Source: JAJEEA01 sp965243615
Lineage (GTDB): Bacteria > Acidobacteriota > Vicinamibacteria > Vicinamibacterales > UBA8438
Reading direction: 5' to 3'
Length of the DNA stretch: 64,000 bases
Assembly (NCBI GenBank): GCA_965243615.1
Contig: CBDEVO010000003.1
Location: 4,774,001 to 4,838,000 of the forward strand
Shown: positions 1 to 8,181 of the stretch, piece by piece
Layout: the number at the start of each line of letters is the position of its first letter
Position numbering within the stretch: the stretch's first letter is position 1
The notes under the pieces: model-generated
What the model was told of the DNA's origin: nothing
Database searches by the model: none
What the model saw: only the letters and a program-made list of their open reading frames with translations
Position numbers and translations under genes: made by a program

Positions 1-378
1 GACGGCTTTCTCGTTCAGGCCGAGCAGGCGCTCGGCCGCGTTGTTCATGATGTCGGGCCGGGTCGAGATGCCGATGGTGAACGTGGACGGCACGTTGACG
101 CGGATGTTCTTCTTCGACAGCGCGCTCGTCAGGTCGATCTCGATCGTCATCGGCTCCAGGTTGAGGTAGGCGTAGCTCTGGAGCAGGGGCACGATGAAGG
201 TGCCGCCGCCGTGCAGGCAACGGGCGGCGCGCTCGCCCGCGACCTTGCCGTAGACGACGAGCACCCGGTTCGAGGGGCACCGCCGGTACTGACGGGTCAG
301 CATCGTCAGCACGAACAGCATCAACAGGACGATGGTGGCGACCACCCCGAGGGTGCCGAAGTTGATCATCTCGGTCAT
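1..378 (-). CDS. Flotillin/SPFH-domain protein (3' part outside window)
   Basis: The first 126 residues of a protein that runs off the left edge. It opens MTEMINFGTLGVVATIVLLM, a single N-terminal membrane segment (about residues 9-27), followed by an SPFH start (RCPSNRVLVVYGKV, then a region rich in aliphatic beta-strand residues ending NAAERLLGLNEKAV). That layout matches bacterial flotillins (FloT/YuaG-like), which scaffold membrane microdomains. The ATG at 376-378 is the only sensible start. The gene lies just downstream of an NfeD-like membrane protein on the same strand, the usual bacterial flotillin operon arrangement. C-terminal coiled coil not visible. Confidence 0.85.
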   Translation of the reverse strand, partial: MTEMINFGTLGVVATIVLLMLFVLTMLTRQYRRCPSNRVLVVYGKVAGERAARCLHGGGTFIVPLLQSYAYLNLEPMTIEIDLTSALSKKNIRVNVPSTFTIGISTRPDIMNNAAERLLGLNEKAV

Positions 379-540
379 CCGTTACCTGCCTCCCGCGTCA
401 CCTGCCGTTGATTCCCGTACGGAGCCGAATGGCCGCCGCCCGCCGACCGCCCGCGTCCCGTCGGACCTGCACCGTCCCGCGGGCCGGCAAGCGGCGCGAG
501 CACCGGCCCGCCTCGCCGGCCGCCGCCCGTCAGCGCCGGC

Positions 541-1131
541 TCATCGATGAGGGGCGACGACCAGGGTCTGGTCGTCGCGCACGTCGACCACGAGCGCGTC
601 GGTGAAGGCCTCCAGCGCGGGGCCGTCGCTGACCGCGTCGAGCGTCATCAGCCGGCCCGACACCGTCACCTGCACCTGTCCGTGCCCGGCGTCCCTGGCG
701 GGAACCGCCATGTAGACCTGCGCGGTCTTCCCGACCGCCGTCTGCAGATCGTAGGTCACGGTGCGGTTGAGGCTCCGGGTCACGTACATCAGGCCGGCGG
801 CCAGGAACATCATGAGGACCCCGAACCCGACCGCGATGACCACCGACACCGGCCGGCTGAGCCCCCAGTCGAAGCGGCACGCCAGCCCCATCCACCCCGT
901 GCCCATGATGAACGCCATCACCGACAACAGCGAGAACAGGGTGAAGGAGGCGTCGGTGCCGCTGTCGACGTCGACCTCGAAGTCGCCGAGCACGTCGCCG
1001 AACATCGCGAGGGCGAGGCGGAGCAGGAACAGGAAGGTGCCCACCAGCGCCATCAGCGAGTAGGTGACGGCGTCGACGCCCAGCGCCATCAGGTCCGACC
1101 AGTCCCAGAACAGCTCCCAGGCCCGCCCCAT
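541..1131 (-). CDS. NfeD/YuaF-like membrane protein, flotillin partner
   Basis: 196 residues with three to four hydrophobic segments in the first two thirds (around residues 25-42, 62-82 and 95-115). A soluble C-terminal domain (about 130-196) is rich in beta-strand pattern and contains GKTAQVYMAVPARDAGHGQV, typical of the OB-fold of NfeD-family proteins. In flotillin operons this protein (YuaF type) is encoded directly upstream of the SPFH protein, as here with a 162 bp spacer. Function is inferred from context: assembly or anchoring of the flotillin scaffold. The start ATG at 1129-1131 follows an intergenic region with a tandem repeat. The exact family is less certain than the context. Confidence 0.65.
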   Translation of the reverse strand: MGRAWELFWDWSDLMALGVDAVTYSLMALVGTFLFLLRLALAMFGDVLGDFEVDVDSGTDASFTLFSLLSVMAFIMGTGWMGLACRFDWGLSRPVSVVIAVGFGVLMMFLAAGLMYVTRSLNRTVTYDLQTAVGKTAQVYMAVPARDAGHGQVQVTVSGRLMTLDAVSDGPALEAFTDALVVDVRDDQTLVVAPHR

Positions 1132-1183
1132 CGTTCATGCTCCCCGGACGCCTGTCGAAGCGCCCAATGTGTCATTACGCCGT

Positions 1184-1221
1184 ACACGCCGAGATATTCG
1201 CAACACGCCGGGATATTCGCA
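1184..1221. repeat. 19-bp tandem direct repeat upstream of the NfeD-like gene
   Basis: ACACGCCGAGATATTCGCA (1184-1202) is followed directly by a copy differing at one position (1203-1221). The pair lies 53 bp upstream of the minus-strand NfeD-like gene, inside an otherwise featureless 271 bp intergenic stretch (1132-1402). Phased AT-containing boxes of this kind are often regulator binding sites. No known consensus was recognised. Confidence 0.5.
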
Positions 1222-1307
1222 AGCCCGCGCGGCGGACGTCGCCCCTCGGCCGCCCGGGGGCATCGCCATCCCGACGCCCGGCGGTCGCCGCGACCATGAT
1301 TGCAGTG

Positions 1308-1406
1308 GGGTCCGGGCTTCCGCGGGGCGGGTCATGGCTACCGGGGCGCGGGGAACGAACGACCCGGCGCCCGACCCGGGTCCGGGCTTCCGTGGCGGCG
1401 GGTCAT
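1308..1406. repeat. Two direct copies of a 28-29 bp sequence at the 3' end of the sulfatase-like gene
   Basis: Both copies begin GGGTCCGGGCTTCCG and end GCGGGTCAT, at 1308-1335 and 1378-1406, with a period of about 70 bp. The second copy overlaps the stop codon of the minus-strand gene ending at 1403, so the first is an echo of its 3' flank. Confidence 0.6.
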
Positions 1407-3073
1407 CGCGGCCCCGCCCGCGCCGACGCCGCGCCCGCCGCGGCGTCGGCGCCGAAGGCATCGAGCAGGATCGGCAGCAACCCGTCCATGCGCGCGACGG
1501 CGGGGCCCCGCGGGGCCAGCCCCGGCGCGAACCCGTGGCCGTCGACGAGCCGGTCAATCAAGGCGTCGCGGCTCGCGACCACGTGCACCGGCACCTCCCA
1601 GGAGGCGCCGGCGCCGCTCACCAGGGCGGGGGGCTGATGGTCGCCCACCAGCACCAGCACGAGGTCGCGGTCCGCCCTCAGCCGGAGATAGCCGCCGACG
1701 TTGGCGAACGCGTACCGCAGCGCCTCGACGTAGCTCGGGCCGAGGTTCGTCCAGTCGGCCCAGGCGGACCACGCGCGATCGAGGTCGTCCGCGTCGTAGG
1801 GGGTGTCGGTCAGCACCCGCGCCCAGTCGGCCTGGTAGGGAGGGGCGGGCACGAACGGCGCGTGAGTGGTGATGGTGGCGAAGAACACGAAGGCGGGCCG
1901 GCGGTCCCCCGGGGCGATCTCGGCCGCGTCGACCCGCGCGAGGGAGTACTGGTCGTTGACGTTCCACCACCCGAACGGGGGTCCCCGGTAGTCGAGCCGC
2001 GCGTGGTCGTAGATGTCCTCGAAGCCGTAGAAGGCGCCCTCGGGCCAGCCGACCAGGAGCCCCGGCATGATCGCGACGGTGCGGTAGCCGCGGCGCCCGA
2101 ACAGCTTCACCAGGGTGTCCCGCTCCTGGGCCATCAGGCGCACGTTGGCGGCGGGGTCGCGCACTTCCGTCCCCGAGAGCAGGCTGATGTGGGCGAGCCA
2201 CGACTCGCCGCCGAAGGTGGTCGACTCGACGAGGGCGGACGCCATGCGGCGGCCGGTCCCGGCCACCGCCGCCTCGAACCGGCGCCGCGACGGGGCCAGG
2301 GCCTCGACGAAGCTGTCGCGGTCCCAGCTCACCGCCCCGTACGATTCCAGGAAGATGACGAACACGTCGGCGCCGGCGACCCGCGAGAGATCGGAACGCA
2401 TCGCCGGCGGAGGACCGAGGTCGCGCAGGCCGGCCCCGCTCGCCTCGTAGGCCAGCTCGCCCAGCTCCCGGGCGAACGCGGGAGACACCGGCTCGGCCAC
2501 CCGGATGCCCCCCGGCGCCTCGACGCCGCCCCACTGCGCCAGGCCGAGCAGCAGCACCGCGCCCGCGGCGGCGCCCAGCCCGCGACGCGCCGCCGGCTCG
2601 CCGGCGGCGGCCGCGATGCTCCCCCAGGCCCAGCGCGCCACGACGTAGAGCGCCACGGGAACGAGGACCAGCCCCGCGATGAACCCCGCCTTGAGCCAGG
2701 GATCGGCCACGAAAGCGAACATCGCGCCGACCTTCGGCACGTGCTGCATGTCCCAGTAGAGATTCACCTCGCGGCCGTAGAGGGCGGCGACGGTGACCTC
2801 GACGTACCTCCCCCCGGCCAGCAGCAGCCAGGCGACGGCCAGCCATCTGACGGCGGCGCGCGGCGGGCGACGCCCCCAGGCGTGCAACCCCGCGAGCAGG
2901 AGGACGCCGGCCGCCGCCTCCACGGACAGCTCCCGGTTGAGCCGTATCCCGAGGGTCGGCCAGACGTTGGCGAAGGTGAGCGAGACGTTCACGAGCAGGA
3001 GGGCCGCGCACGCCGCCACGGCGCGCCGGACGGCCGGCCCCGCTCCGCCCCACCCCGGCGCGTCGGTCGTCAT
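1403..3073 (-). CDS. Membrane-bound sulfatase / LTA-synthase-like phosphotransferase
   Basis: 556 residues. The N-terminal third carries about four membrane segments (near 17-35, 52-66, 76-92 and 127-148). The C-terminal two thirds is an alkaline-phosphatase-superfamily domain exposed outside the cytoplasm. Visible active-site features are FLESYG (metal-binding Glu), STTFGGESW (candidate Thr/Ser nucleophile region) and GDHQPP (Asp-His metal ligands). Family members are sulfatases or transfer phosphoglycerol or phosphoethanolamine to surface glycans and lipids. It ends 57 bp from a DoxX-like gene on the same strand and borders the RibA/GT4 block, so a role in decorating that block's product is possible but inferred. 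Substrate unknown. Confidence 0.75.
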   Translation of the reverse strand: MTTDAPGWGGAGPAVRRAVAACAALLLVNVSLTFANVWPTLGIRLNRELSVEAAAGVLLLAGLHAWGRRPPRAAVRWLAVAWLLLAGGRYVEVTVAALYGREVNLYWDMQHVPKVGAMFAFVADPWLKAGFIAGLVLVPVALYVVARWAWGSIAAAAGEPAARRGLGAAAGAVLLLGLAQWGGVEAPGGIRVAEPVSPAFARELGELAYEASGAGLRDLGPPPAMRSDLSRVAGADVFVIFLESYGAVSWDRDSFVEALAPSRRRFEAAVAGTGRRMASALVESTTFGGESWLAHISLLSGTEVRDPAANVRLMAQERDTLVKLFGRRGYRTVAIMPGLLVGWPEGAFYGFEDIYDHARLDYRGPPFGWWNVNDQYSLARVDAAEIAPGDRRPAFVFFATITTHAPFVPAPPYQADWARVLTDTPYDADDLDRAWSAWADWTNLGPSYVEALRYAFANVGGYLRLRADRDLVLVLVGDHQPPALVSGAGASWEVPVHVVASRDALIDRLVDGHGFAPGLAPRGPAVARMDGLLPILLDAFGADAAAGAASARAGPR

Positions 3074-3130
3074 CGGTGTCGCGGGCCGGGAGCCCCGGCG
3101 AGAGCCCCGCGCGGTCCCACCAGGGGCTTC

Positions 3131-3562
3131 CTAGCTCTCCAGGGAGTACGGGAGCCCCCGGGCGCCGACGGCGAGGGCCGCCAGGCCGCCCGCCACGGGC
3201 AGCGCATAGCCGTTGGTCAGGTACGCGGAGGAGAACAGGAGGCCCATGGCGAAATGGAAGTTGAGGATCATGAACAGCGCCGCCACCGCCGCGAGCCGCG
3301 GGCGGTACCCGGCCACCAGCGCGAGGCCGGTGGTCAGCTCGCCCAGAAGCACGAGCCGGGCCAGAATCCCGCGCAGGGGCATTGCGAACCAGTCGATGTA
3401 GAGCTTGCTGATCGCCGGCGCCGGCCCCCACCAGTTCCGCAGCTCGTTCTCGAGGAGGCTGCTGTCGCTCGCCCAGTCGAGCTTGCCGTATCCCATCGAG
3501 ATCAGGAAGATCCCCAGGACCAACGAGAGCAGCCGGAGTCCGCTGGCGCTTGCGCTTGGCAT
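3131..3562 (-). CDS. DoxX-like small membrane protein
   Basis: 143 residues with four hydrophobic helices and the DoxX pattern: an initial LVLGIFLISMGYGKL helix, ARLVLLGELTTGLALVAGY in the middle (the conserved Glu within a helix), then LRLAAVAA and a C-terminal helix starting with the GYALPVAGG stretch. DoxX/DoxD relatives are linked to quinone-dependent thiosulfate or redox chemistry and to MauE-like roles, but most are uncharacterised. The start at 3562 leaves 47 bp to the divergent FkbM methyltransferase start. It probably shares a transcript with the sulfatase-like gene 57 bp downstream. Confidence 0.7.
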   Translation of the reverse strand: MPSASASGLRLLSLVLGIFLISMGYGKLDWASDSSLLENELRNWWGPAPAISKLYIDWFAMPLRGILARLVLLGELTTGLALVAGYRPRLAAVAALFMILNFHFAMGLLFSSAYLTNGYALPVAGGLAALAVGARGLPYSLES

Positions 3563-3609
3563 TTGTCGCCATTGTAACCGGGGTCCGGGCCGCCGCAGAA
3601 TGCAATGCC

Positions 3610-4365
3610 ATGAGGCCGACGCACCCGAGCCGCATCTACGGCCTGATCCGCTCCCTCGCCGTCTACCATGCGATTCCCCTGCGCCAGCGGCGGCTGCGCC
3701 GCCTCTACGCGACCTTCGCGGGTCCCGGTGACGTCGTCTTCGACGTCGGCGCCCACGCCGGCAACCGGACCCGCGCCCTCGCCGCCCTCGGTTGCCGGGT
3801 CGTCGCGCTCGAGCCGCAGCCGGACTTCACCGGACTGCTCCGGCTCCTGTTCGGCCGCCATCCGCGGGTCTCGGTCGTCGAAGCCGCCGTGGGCGACCGT
3901 GTAGGCGTCGCCACGCTCTCCGTCAGCGACCGCACGCCGACCATGACCACCCTGGCCACGGCGTGGCGCGCCGCCCGCGAGCGCGACCCGGTGTTCGGCG
4001 GCGTGCGCTGGAACCGCGACATCGACGTCGAGGTGGTCACCCTCGACGCGCTCATCGCGCGCTTCGGCCTGCCCGCGTTCGTGAAGGTCGACGTGGAGGG
4101 CGCGGAGCCGGCGGTGCTGGCCGGGCTCACCCGCCCCGTCGCCGCGCTCTCGTTCGAGTACCTGCCCGGGACGCTCGACTACACGCGGACGTGCGTCGAC
4201 CGGCTGCGGGCCCTCGGCACCTACCGCTACAACTGGTCCGTGGGTGAGTCCTACGAGCTCGCCGCCGCCGACTGGTTGGACGGCGACACCCTCCTGGCCG
4301 CCCTCCGCACCGGCCCCGCCCGGCGCCGGTCGGGAGACGTCTACGCGCGGCTCGAGACGACGTAG
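3610..4365 (+). CDS. FkbM-family SAM-dependent methyltransferase
   Basis: 251 residues from the ATG at 3610. An upstream in-frame ATG at 3550 would overlap the divergent DoxX gene, and the added residues look non-coding. The SAM-binding motif is VVFDVGAHAGNRTRAL (about residues 39-54), with ALEPQPDF as the acidic ribose-binding strand and FVKVDVEGAEPAVLAGL as the diagnostic FkbM motif. FkbM enzymes O-methylate sugars and secondary metabolites. It starts a run of plus-strand genes with a second methyltransferase and a creatininase-like gene. The substrate may be the product of the surrounding cluster. Confidence 0.85.
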   Translation: MRPTHPSRIYGLIRSLAVYHAIPLRQRRLRRLYATFAGPGDVVFDVGAHAGNRTRALAALGCRVVALEPQPDFTGLLRLLFGRHPRVSVVEAAVGDRVGVATLSVSDRTPTMTTLATAWRAARERDPVFGGVRWNRDIDVEVVTLDALIARFGLPAFVKVDVEGAEPAVLAGLTRPVAALSFEYLPGTLDYTRTCVDRLRALGTYRYNWSVGESYELAAADWLDGDTLLAALRTGPARRRSGDVYARLETT

Positions 4366-4457
4366 CCATGCTCGCGGTCGCGAGAAAGCGGGGAGACTTC
4401 ATTGGCGGGGCCGCGCCCGGCGGCGGGGCCGCCGGCCCTTGCCGTTAGGATGGAAGC

Positions 4458-5453
4458 GTGTCGACGGCAGAACGCAAAGCGGGCGCGCCCGAGTTCGACG
4501 TGGCGGACGTGCGGCGGTACTACGACCGGAACACCGGCAGCTTCGTGGCCCACGGCGAGGGCGGCGCGGCCGGCGCGCTGCATCGCGCGGTTTGGGGCCC
4601 GGGCGTAGACGAGGCGGATGCGGCGTTCCACTACGTCGAGAGCCGGCTCCTCGCGCACCTGCGGGAGCTGCCGGGCAGCGAACGGCCGGCGCATGTGGTC
4701 GACCTCGGCTGCGGGGTGGGGGGCAGCCTCTGCCACCTCGCGGCGCGTCTGCCCATCCGCGGCACCGGCCTCACCCTGAGCCCCGTTCAAGTGCGCCACG
4801 CGGAACGGCGCATCCGCGAGGCGGGACTGGCCGATCGGGTCCAGTGCCTGGAGGCCGACTACTGCACGCCGCCGGCGGAGCTTCCCCCCGCCGACCTCGC
4901 CTACGCCATCGAGTCGCTGGTGCACGGACCGGACCCCGCCCGCTTCTTCGCCGCGTGCGCCCGGATGGTCCGGCCGGGCGGGCTGCTGGCGATCTGCGAC
5001 GACTTCCTGCGGCCGGCCGACGGCCCCGCGGCCCGGCGGACGGTGGCCCGGTTCCGGCGGGGGTGGCATCTCAACACGCTGCTCCATCCGCACGAGCTGC
5101 GCGAGCTCGCGGGGCGGGCGGGGTTCGAGCACCTCTCCACCGACGACCTCACGCCGCACCTGCGACTCGGCCGACCCCGGGACCGTGTGGCCGCCCTGTT
5201 CATCGGCGTCTTCCGCTGGCTGCCCCTGGATCGCACCCGGTTCGGGCATCTCGTGGGAGGAACCGCCCTGCAGACCTGCCTCGCCAGAGGCTGGATCGGA
5301 TACGATCTCGCGCTGTTCCGAAGGACCTTCCATCCGGAGGGTCCGGCCGCGGTCGCGCGCGGGGCGGCGATGACGGTTCCACCCGCGGAAGAGCCCCCGG
5401 CGCCACCGGCGGTCAGCCAGCGCGTTCCCGGAACGGCCCAGGGTCCACGGTAG
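4458..5453 (+). CDS. Class I SAM methyltransferase (type 11, terpenoid/sterol-like)
   Basis: 331 residues with a GTG start at 4458. The Rossmann SAM motif VVDLGCGVGGSLCHLA lies near residues 78-93, followed by GTGLTLSPVQ (motif I acidic-loop region), AYAIESLVHGPDP and MVRPGGLLAICDDFL. The N-terminal YYDRNTGSF stretch resembles geranyl-diphosphate, tocopherol and sterol C-methyltransferases, so a prenyl, lipid or ring substrate is plausible. It is separated by 9 bp from the creatininase-like gene, indicating co-transcription. The C-terminal ~40 residues are Ala/Pro-rich and probably disordered. Confidence 0.8.
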   Translation: MSTAERKAGAPEFDVADVRRYYDRNTGSFVAHGEGGAAGALHRAVWGPGVDEADAAFHYVESRLLAHLRELPGSERPAHVVDLGCGVGGSLCHLAARLPIRGTGLTLSPVQVRHAERRIREAGLADRVQCLEADYCTPPAELPPADLAYAIESLVHGPDPARFFAACARMVRPGGLLAICDDFLRPADGPAARRTVARFRRGWHLNTLLHPHELRELAGRAGFEHLSTDDLTPHLRLGRPRDRVAALFIGVFRWLPLDRTRFGHLVGGTALQTCLARGWIGYDLALFRRTFHPEGPAAVARGAAMTVPPAEEPPAPPAVSQRVPGTAQGPR

Positions 5454-5462
5454 GCCAGCTCG

Positions 5463-6263
5463 ATGTCGGACGACCCCATCCGCTACTGGCACACGCTGAC
5501 CACCGTCGAGGCGGCGGCCCTCGCCTCGCGCGACCCCGTGATCGTGCTGCCGGTGGCCGCGATCGAGCAGCACGGGCCCCATCTGCCGCTCTCGACCGAT
5601 CTCGTGATCGGCCTCGGGCTGCTGGCCGAGGCGTTCCGCCGGCTGCCTCCGGACCTCCCGGTCCTGGCGCTGCCGCCGCAGGCGGTGGGCACGAGCGGCG
5701 AGCACCGCCGCTTTGCCGGCACCCTCAGCCTGACCCCCGAGCTGCTGACGGAGTCGATGGTCCAGACCGGCGCGGCGATCCGGCAAGCCGGCGCGCGGCG
5801 CCTGGTCGTCTCCAACAGCCACGGCGGCAACCCGCCGGCCATCGACATCGCGGCGCAGCGGCTGCGGGAAGAGCACGGCCTGCTGGTGGTCAAGACGAGC
5901 TGGTTCGGCGGTCCGCGTCCCGACGGAGCGGCCCTCCCGGACGAGGAATGGCGCTACGGCCTGCATGGCGGCGCCGTCGAGACCGCGATGATGCGGCATC
6001 TCCGGCCCGACCTCGTCCGCCTCGACGCCGTACGGCGGTTCCCGTCCCTGGACGAGGAGCTGAGCGATACGCTGCGGCGGGTCTCGGCCGAGGGCGGCGC
6101 GTCGTTCGCGTGGCTCGCCGGCGACCTCAACCGGGAGGGGGTCACCGGGGACGCGACGCTGGGGACGCCCGAGCTCGGCGCCGCGCTGGTCGCGCACTAC
6201 GGACGGTTGCTCGCCGAGGTGGTACAGGACGCCCTCCGGTTTCCGCTGGACCGGCTGGCGTGA
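5463..6263 (+). CDS. Creatininase-fold amidohydrolase (ArfB/MftE-like)
   Basis: 266 residues with all expected creatininase metal ligands: Glu35, His37 and Asp46 in AAIEQHGPHLPLSTD, His in SNSHGGN, and Glu in GGAVETAMM. Spacing of the first three ligands matches the creatinine amidohydrolase pattern almost exactly. Besides creatininase, the family includes ArfB, the formamidopyrimidine deformylase acting on GTP-derived intermediates in archaeal flavin/F420 synthesis, and the mycofactocin peptidase MftE. Because a GTP cyclohydrolase II and a RibD-type reductase lie 0.7-2 kb downstream, an ArfB-like role on a ring-opened pyrimidine is attractive, though unproven. Confidence 0.85.
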   Translation: MSDDPIRYWHTLTTVEAAALASRDPVIVLPVAAIEQHGPHLPLSTDLVIGLGLLAEAFRRLPPDLPVLALPPQAVGTSGEHRRFAGTLSLTPELLTESMVQTGAAIRQAGARRLVVSNSHGGNPPAIDIAAQRLREEHGLLVVKTSWFGGPRPDGAALPDEEWRYGLHGGAVETAMMRHLRPDLVRLDAVRRFPSLDEELSDTLRRVSAEGGASFAWLAGDLNREGVTGDATLGTPELGAALVAHYGRLLAEVVQDALRFPLDRLA

Positions 6264-6306
6264 CCAGAAGCCCCGACAGGCGACTCCGATGAACCCGGAA
6301 CCAAAG

Positions 6307-6774
6307 ATGAACGAGCTCGCGATCCGGATGGCGACCCTCGGCGACCTGGACACGATCGTCGACTTCAACGCCCGCCTCGCCGACGAGAGCGAGGGCGTGC
6401 TCCTCGATCGCGCGGTCCTGCGCCACGGAGTGCGGGGGCTGCTGTCGAACCCGGCCCGCGGCTCCTACCACGTCGCGTGCGCCGATGGCGTCGTCGTCGG
6501 CCAGATGATGCACACGCACGAGTGGAGCGACTGGCGCAACGGCGACATCTGGTGGATCCAGAGCGTGTACGTGCACCCCGACCACCGGCGACGGGGAATC
6601 TGCCGCGCGCTGTACGAGCACCTGAAGGCGGTGTCCGCTTCGGACCCGGGCGTGGTGGGGCTGAGGCTCTACGTGGAACGCGAGAATGCGGTCGCCCAGG
6701 CCACCTACGCCGGCCTGGGCATGCGGATGGCCGGCTACCTGGTGATGCAGGACCTGTTCGATGCGGCCGGGTAG
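6307..6774 (+). CDS. GNAT-family N-acetyltransferase
   Basis: 155 residues. Acetyl-CoA-binding motif A is clear: VYVHPDHRRRGICRALYEHL (R/Q-x-x-G-x-A form), preceded by the beta-4 strand DIWWIQS, and motif B YVERENAVAQATYAGLGM follows. The start at 6307 (MNELAIRMATLGDLD) matches the usual beginning of the family. An in-frame ATG at 6289 would add six residues. It lies 43 bp after the creatininase-like gene on the same strand. Acceptor substrate unknown; an amine on the cluster product or a protein N-terminus are both possible. Confidence 0.8.
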   Translation: MNELAIRMATLGDLDTIVDFNARLADESEGVLLDRAVLRHGVRGLLSNPARGSYHVACADGVVVGQMMHTHEWSDWRNGDIWWIQSVYVHPDHRRRGICRALYEHLKAVSASDPGVVGLRLYVERENAVAQATYAGLGMRMAGYLVMQDLFDAAG

Positions 6775-6970
6775 CCGCGCCACGGAGCCCGCCCGAGCAC
6801 CGGGAGGACCGCGAGCTCGCGGCGGAGACGGGGCGGATCGGGATCGGCGGGGCGACGTTCCCGGCGCCACGCCGCGAACCGGGCCCGGACGAGCCCGGTC
6901 GTCGCCTGGCTCCCGCCGGCCGGCGGCCACGCGCCCCGGCCGGGGCGCCCGGGAGCCGGGCCCCGCCCGG

Positions 6971-8098
6971 CTACTCCGGCCCCTGCGCGCCCGCGAGCAT
7001 GTCCGTGAGCCAGTGGCCGGCCCGGTCGACCTTGGCCTTGACGTAGGGGAGATTGTGGCGGTTCAGGGTGCCGAACAGCGGCTTGCGCTCGACCACGTCG
7101 ATGCCCTGGTCGCGCAGGGCCGCGACCTTCTGCGGGTTGTTGGTCAGCAGCACGACCCGCTCGACCCCGATGTGCCGGAGCATCTCCACCGCCACGCCGT
7201 AGCTCCGCTCGTCGTCGCCGAACCCCAGCACCTCGTCGGCCTCCACGGTGTCGAGGCCGGTATGCTGCAGGGAATAGGCCCGCATCTTGTTGCCGAGCCC
7301 GATGCCGCGGCCCTCCTGGGCGAGGTAGAGCAGCACCCCGCCGCCGCTGGCGGTGAAGACGCGCAGGCTTCCGCGCAACTGCTCGCCGCAGTCGCAACGG
7401 AGGCTGCCGAAGAGGTCGCCGGTGAGGCAGGCGGAATGCAGCCGGACCGGCAAGGGGTCGGGCCACGTCGCGGGGTCGCCAATCAGCACCGCGACGTGCT
7501 CGCGGAAGCTGTTCCCCTCGCGGAACACCATGAACCGGGCGTCCTCGGCGTGCTCCAGGGGCACGGGACCGTCGCTCACGTGGGTGACCTCGACGCGCTC
7601 GTCGGCGGCGAGGGCCTCGACCTGCGCCGTCGTCACGGAGAGGATCTCGCCGCTGGCCAACCCCGCATCGAGCCCGCCGGCTCCCCGGCCGCTCACCGAG
7701 ACGCCGACGATCGCGGGCAACAGCCCCGCCAGCCGGGCCAGCATCACCCCGCTCGACTCCAGCGTGGTGGCCGGCCGGGGATCGAGATCCGGCGCGTCGA
7801 AGCGGCCGGCCGCCATGCACAGATGGAGGATCTGCTGCGGCTGCGTCACCCCCTTCAGCCCCAGGCTCACGTCCCCGGAGGGACCGCCGTTGCCGAGGCC
7901 CATCGCCTGGGCCCGGTGGTGGGTCACCACGAGGCGCGGCGCGACGTCGAGCCGGCGCAGGGCCTCGAGGGCCCGTTGGCCCAGCGTGTCCACCGTCGCC
8001 AGCAGGATGCCCGGCCCGGCGGCACCATGGGACGCTCCGCTGATGTAGAGGGGCCGTCCCTGTCGAAGGTCGAACAACCCGCGTTCCGCGTCGTACAT
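6971..8098 (-). CDS. ribA: GTP cyclohydrolase II with N-terminal extension domain
   Basis: 375 residues. The C-terminal half is a complete GTP cyclohydrolase II: FREGNSFREHVAVLIGD, the zinc motif CLTGDLFGSLRCDCGEQ (Cys near 224, 235 and 237), YLAQEGRGIGLGNKM, and LLTNNPQK near the end. It converts GTP to 2,5-diamino-6-ribosylaminopyrimidinone 5'-phosphate. The N-terminal ~170 residues (GRPLYISGASHGAAG) are not a DHBP synthase. The ATG at 8098 was chosen because the 81 bp upstream, although open from a GTG at 8179, have much lower third-position G+C than the gene. It faces away from the RibD-type reductase 83 bp to the right, forming a divergent pair. Confidence 0.9.
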   Translation of the reverse strand: MYDAERGLFDLRQGRPLYISGASHGAAGPGILLATVDTLGQRALEALRRLDVAPRLVVTHHRAQAMGLGNGGPSGDVSLGLKGVTQPQQILHLCMAAGRFDAPDLDPRPATTLESSGVMLARLAGLLPAIVGVSVSGRGAGGLDAGLASGEILSVTTAQVEALAADERVEVTHVSDGPVPLEHAEDARFMVFREGNSFREHVAVLIGDPATWPDPLPVRLHSACLTGDLFGSLRCDCGEQLRGSLRVFTASGGGVLLYLAQEGRGIGLGNKMRAYSLQHTGLDTVEADEVLGFGDDERSYGVAVEMLRHIGVERVVLLTNNPQKVAALRDQGIDVVERKPLFGTLNRHNLPYVKAKVDRAGHWLTDMLAGAQGPE

Positions 8099-8181
8099 GC
8101 TTCGAACCACTTCTTGTCGCCCACGCCTGAGGAAGTGACGAGCCTCGGGTGAGATGGAGGACCGAACCGGTGCCGACACTC

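Noticed and set aside
1064..3577. Open frame of over 800 codons on the plus strand
   Set aside because: Antisense to the sulfatase-like and DoxX genes; Arg/Pro/Gly-rich with no family motif, a product of high G+C.
4244..6292. Long plus-strand frame across methyltransferase and creatininase genes
   Set aside because: It is the +2 shadow of two well-supported genes and lacks any motif.
8099..8179. Extension of RibA to a GTG at 8179
   Set aside because: Third-position G+C falls sharply in this segment compared with the gene; better seen as the spacer between divergent genes.
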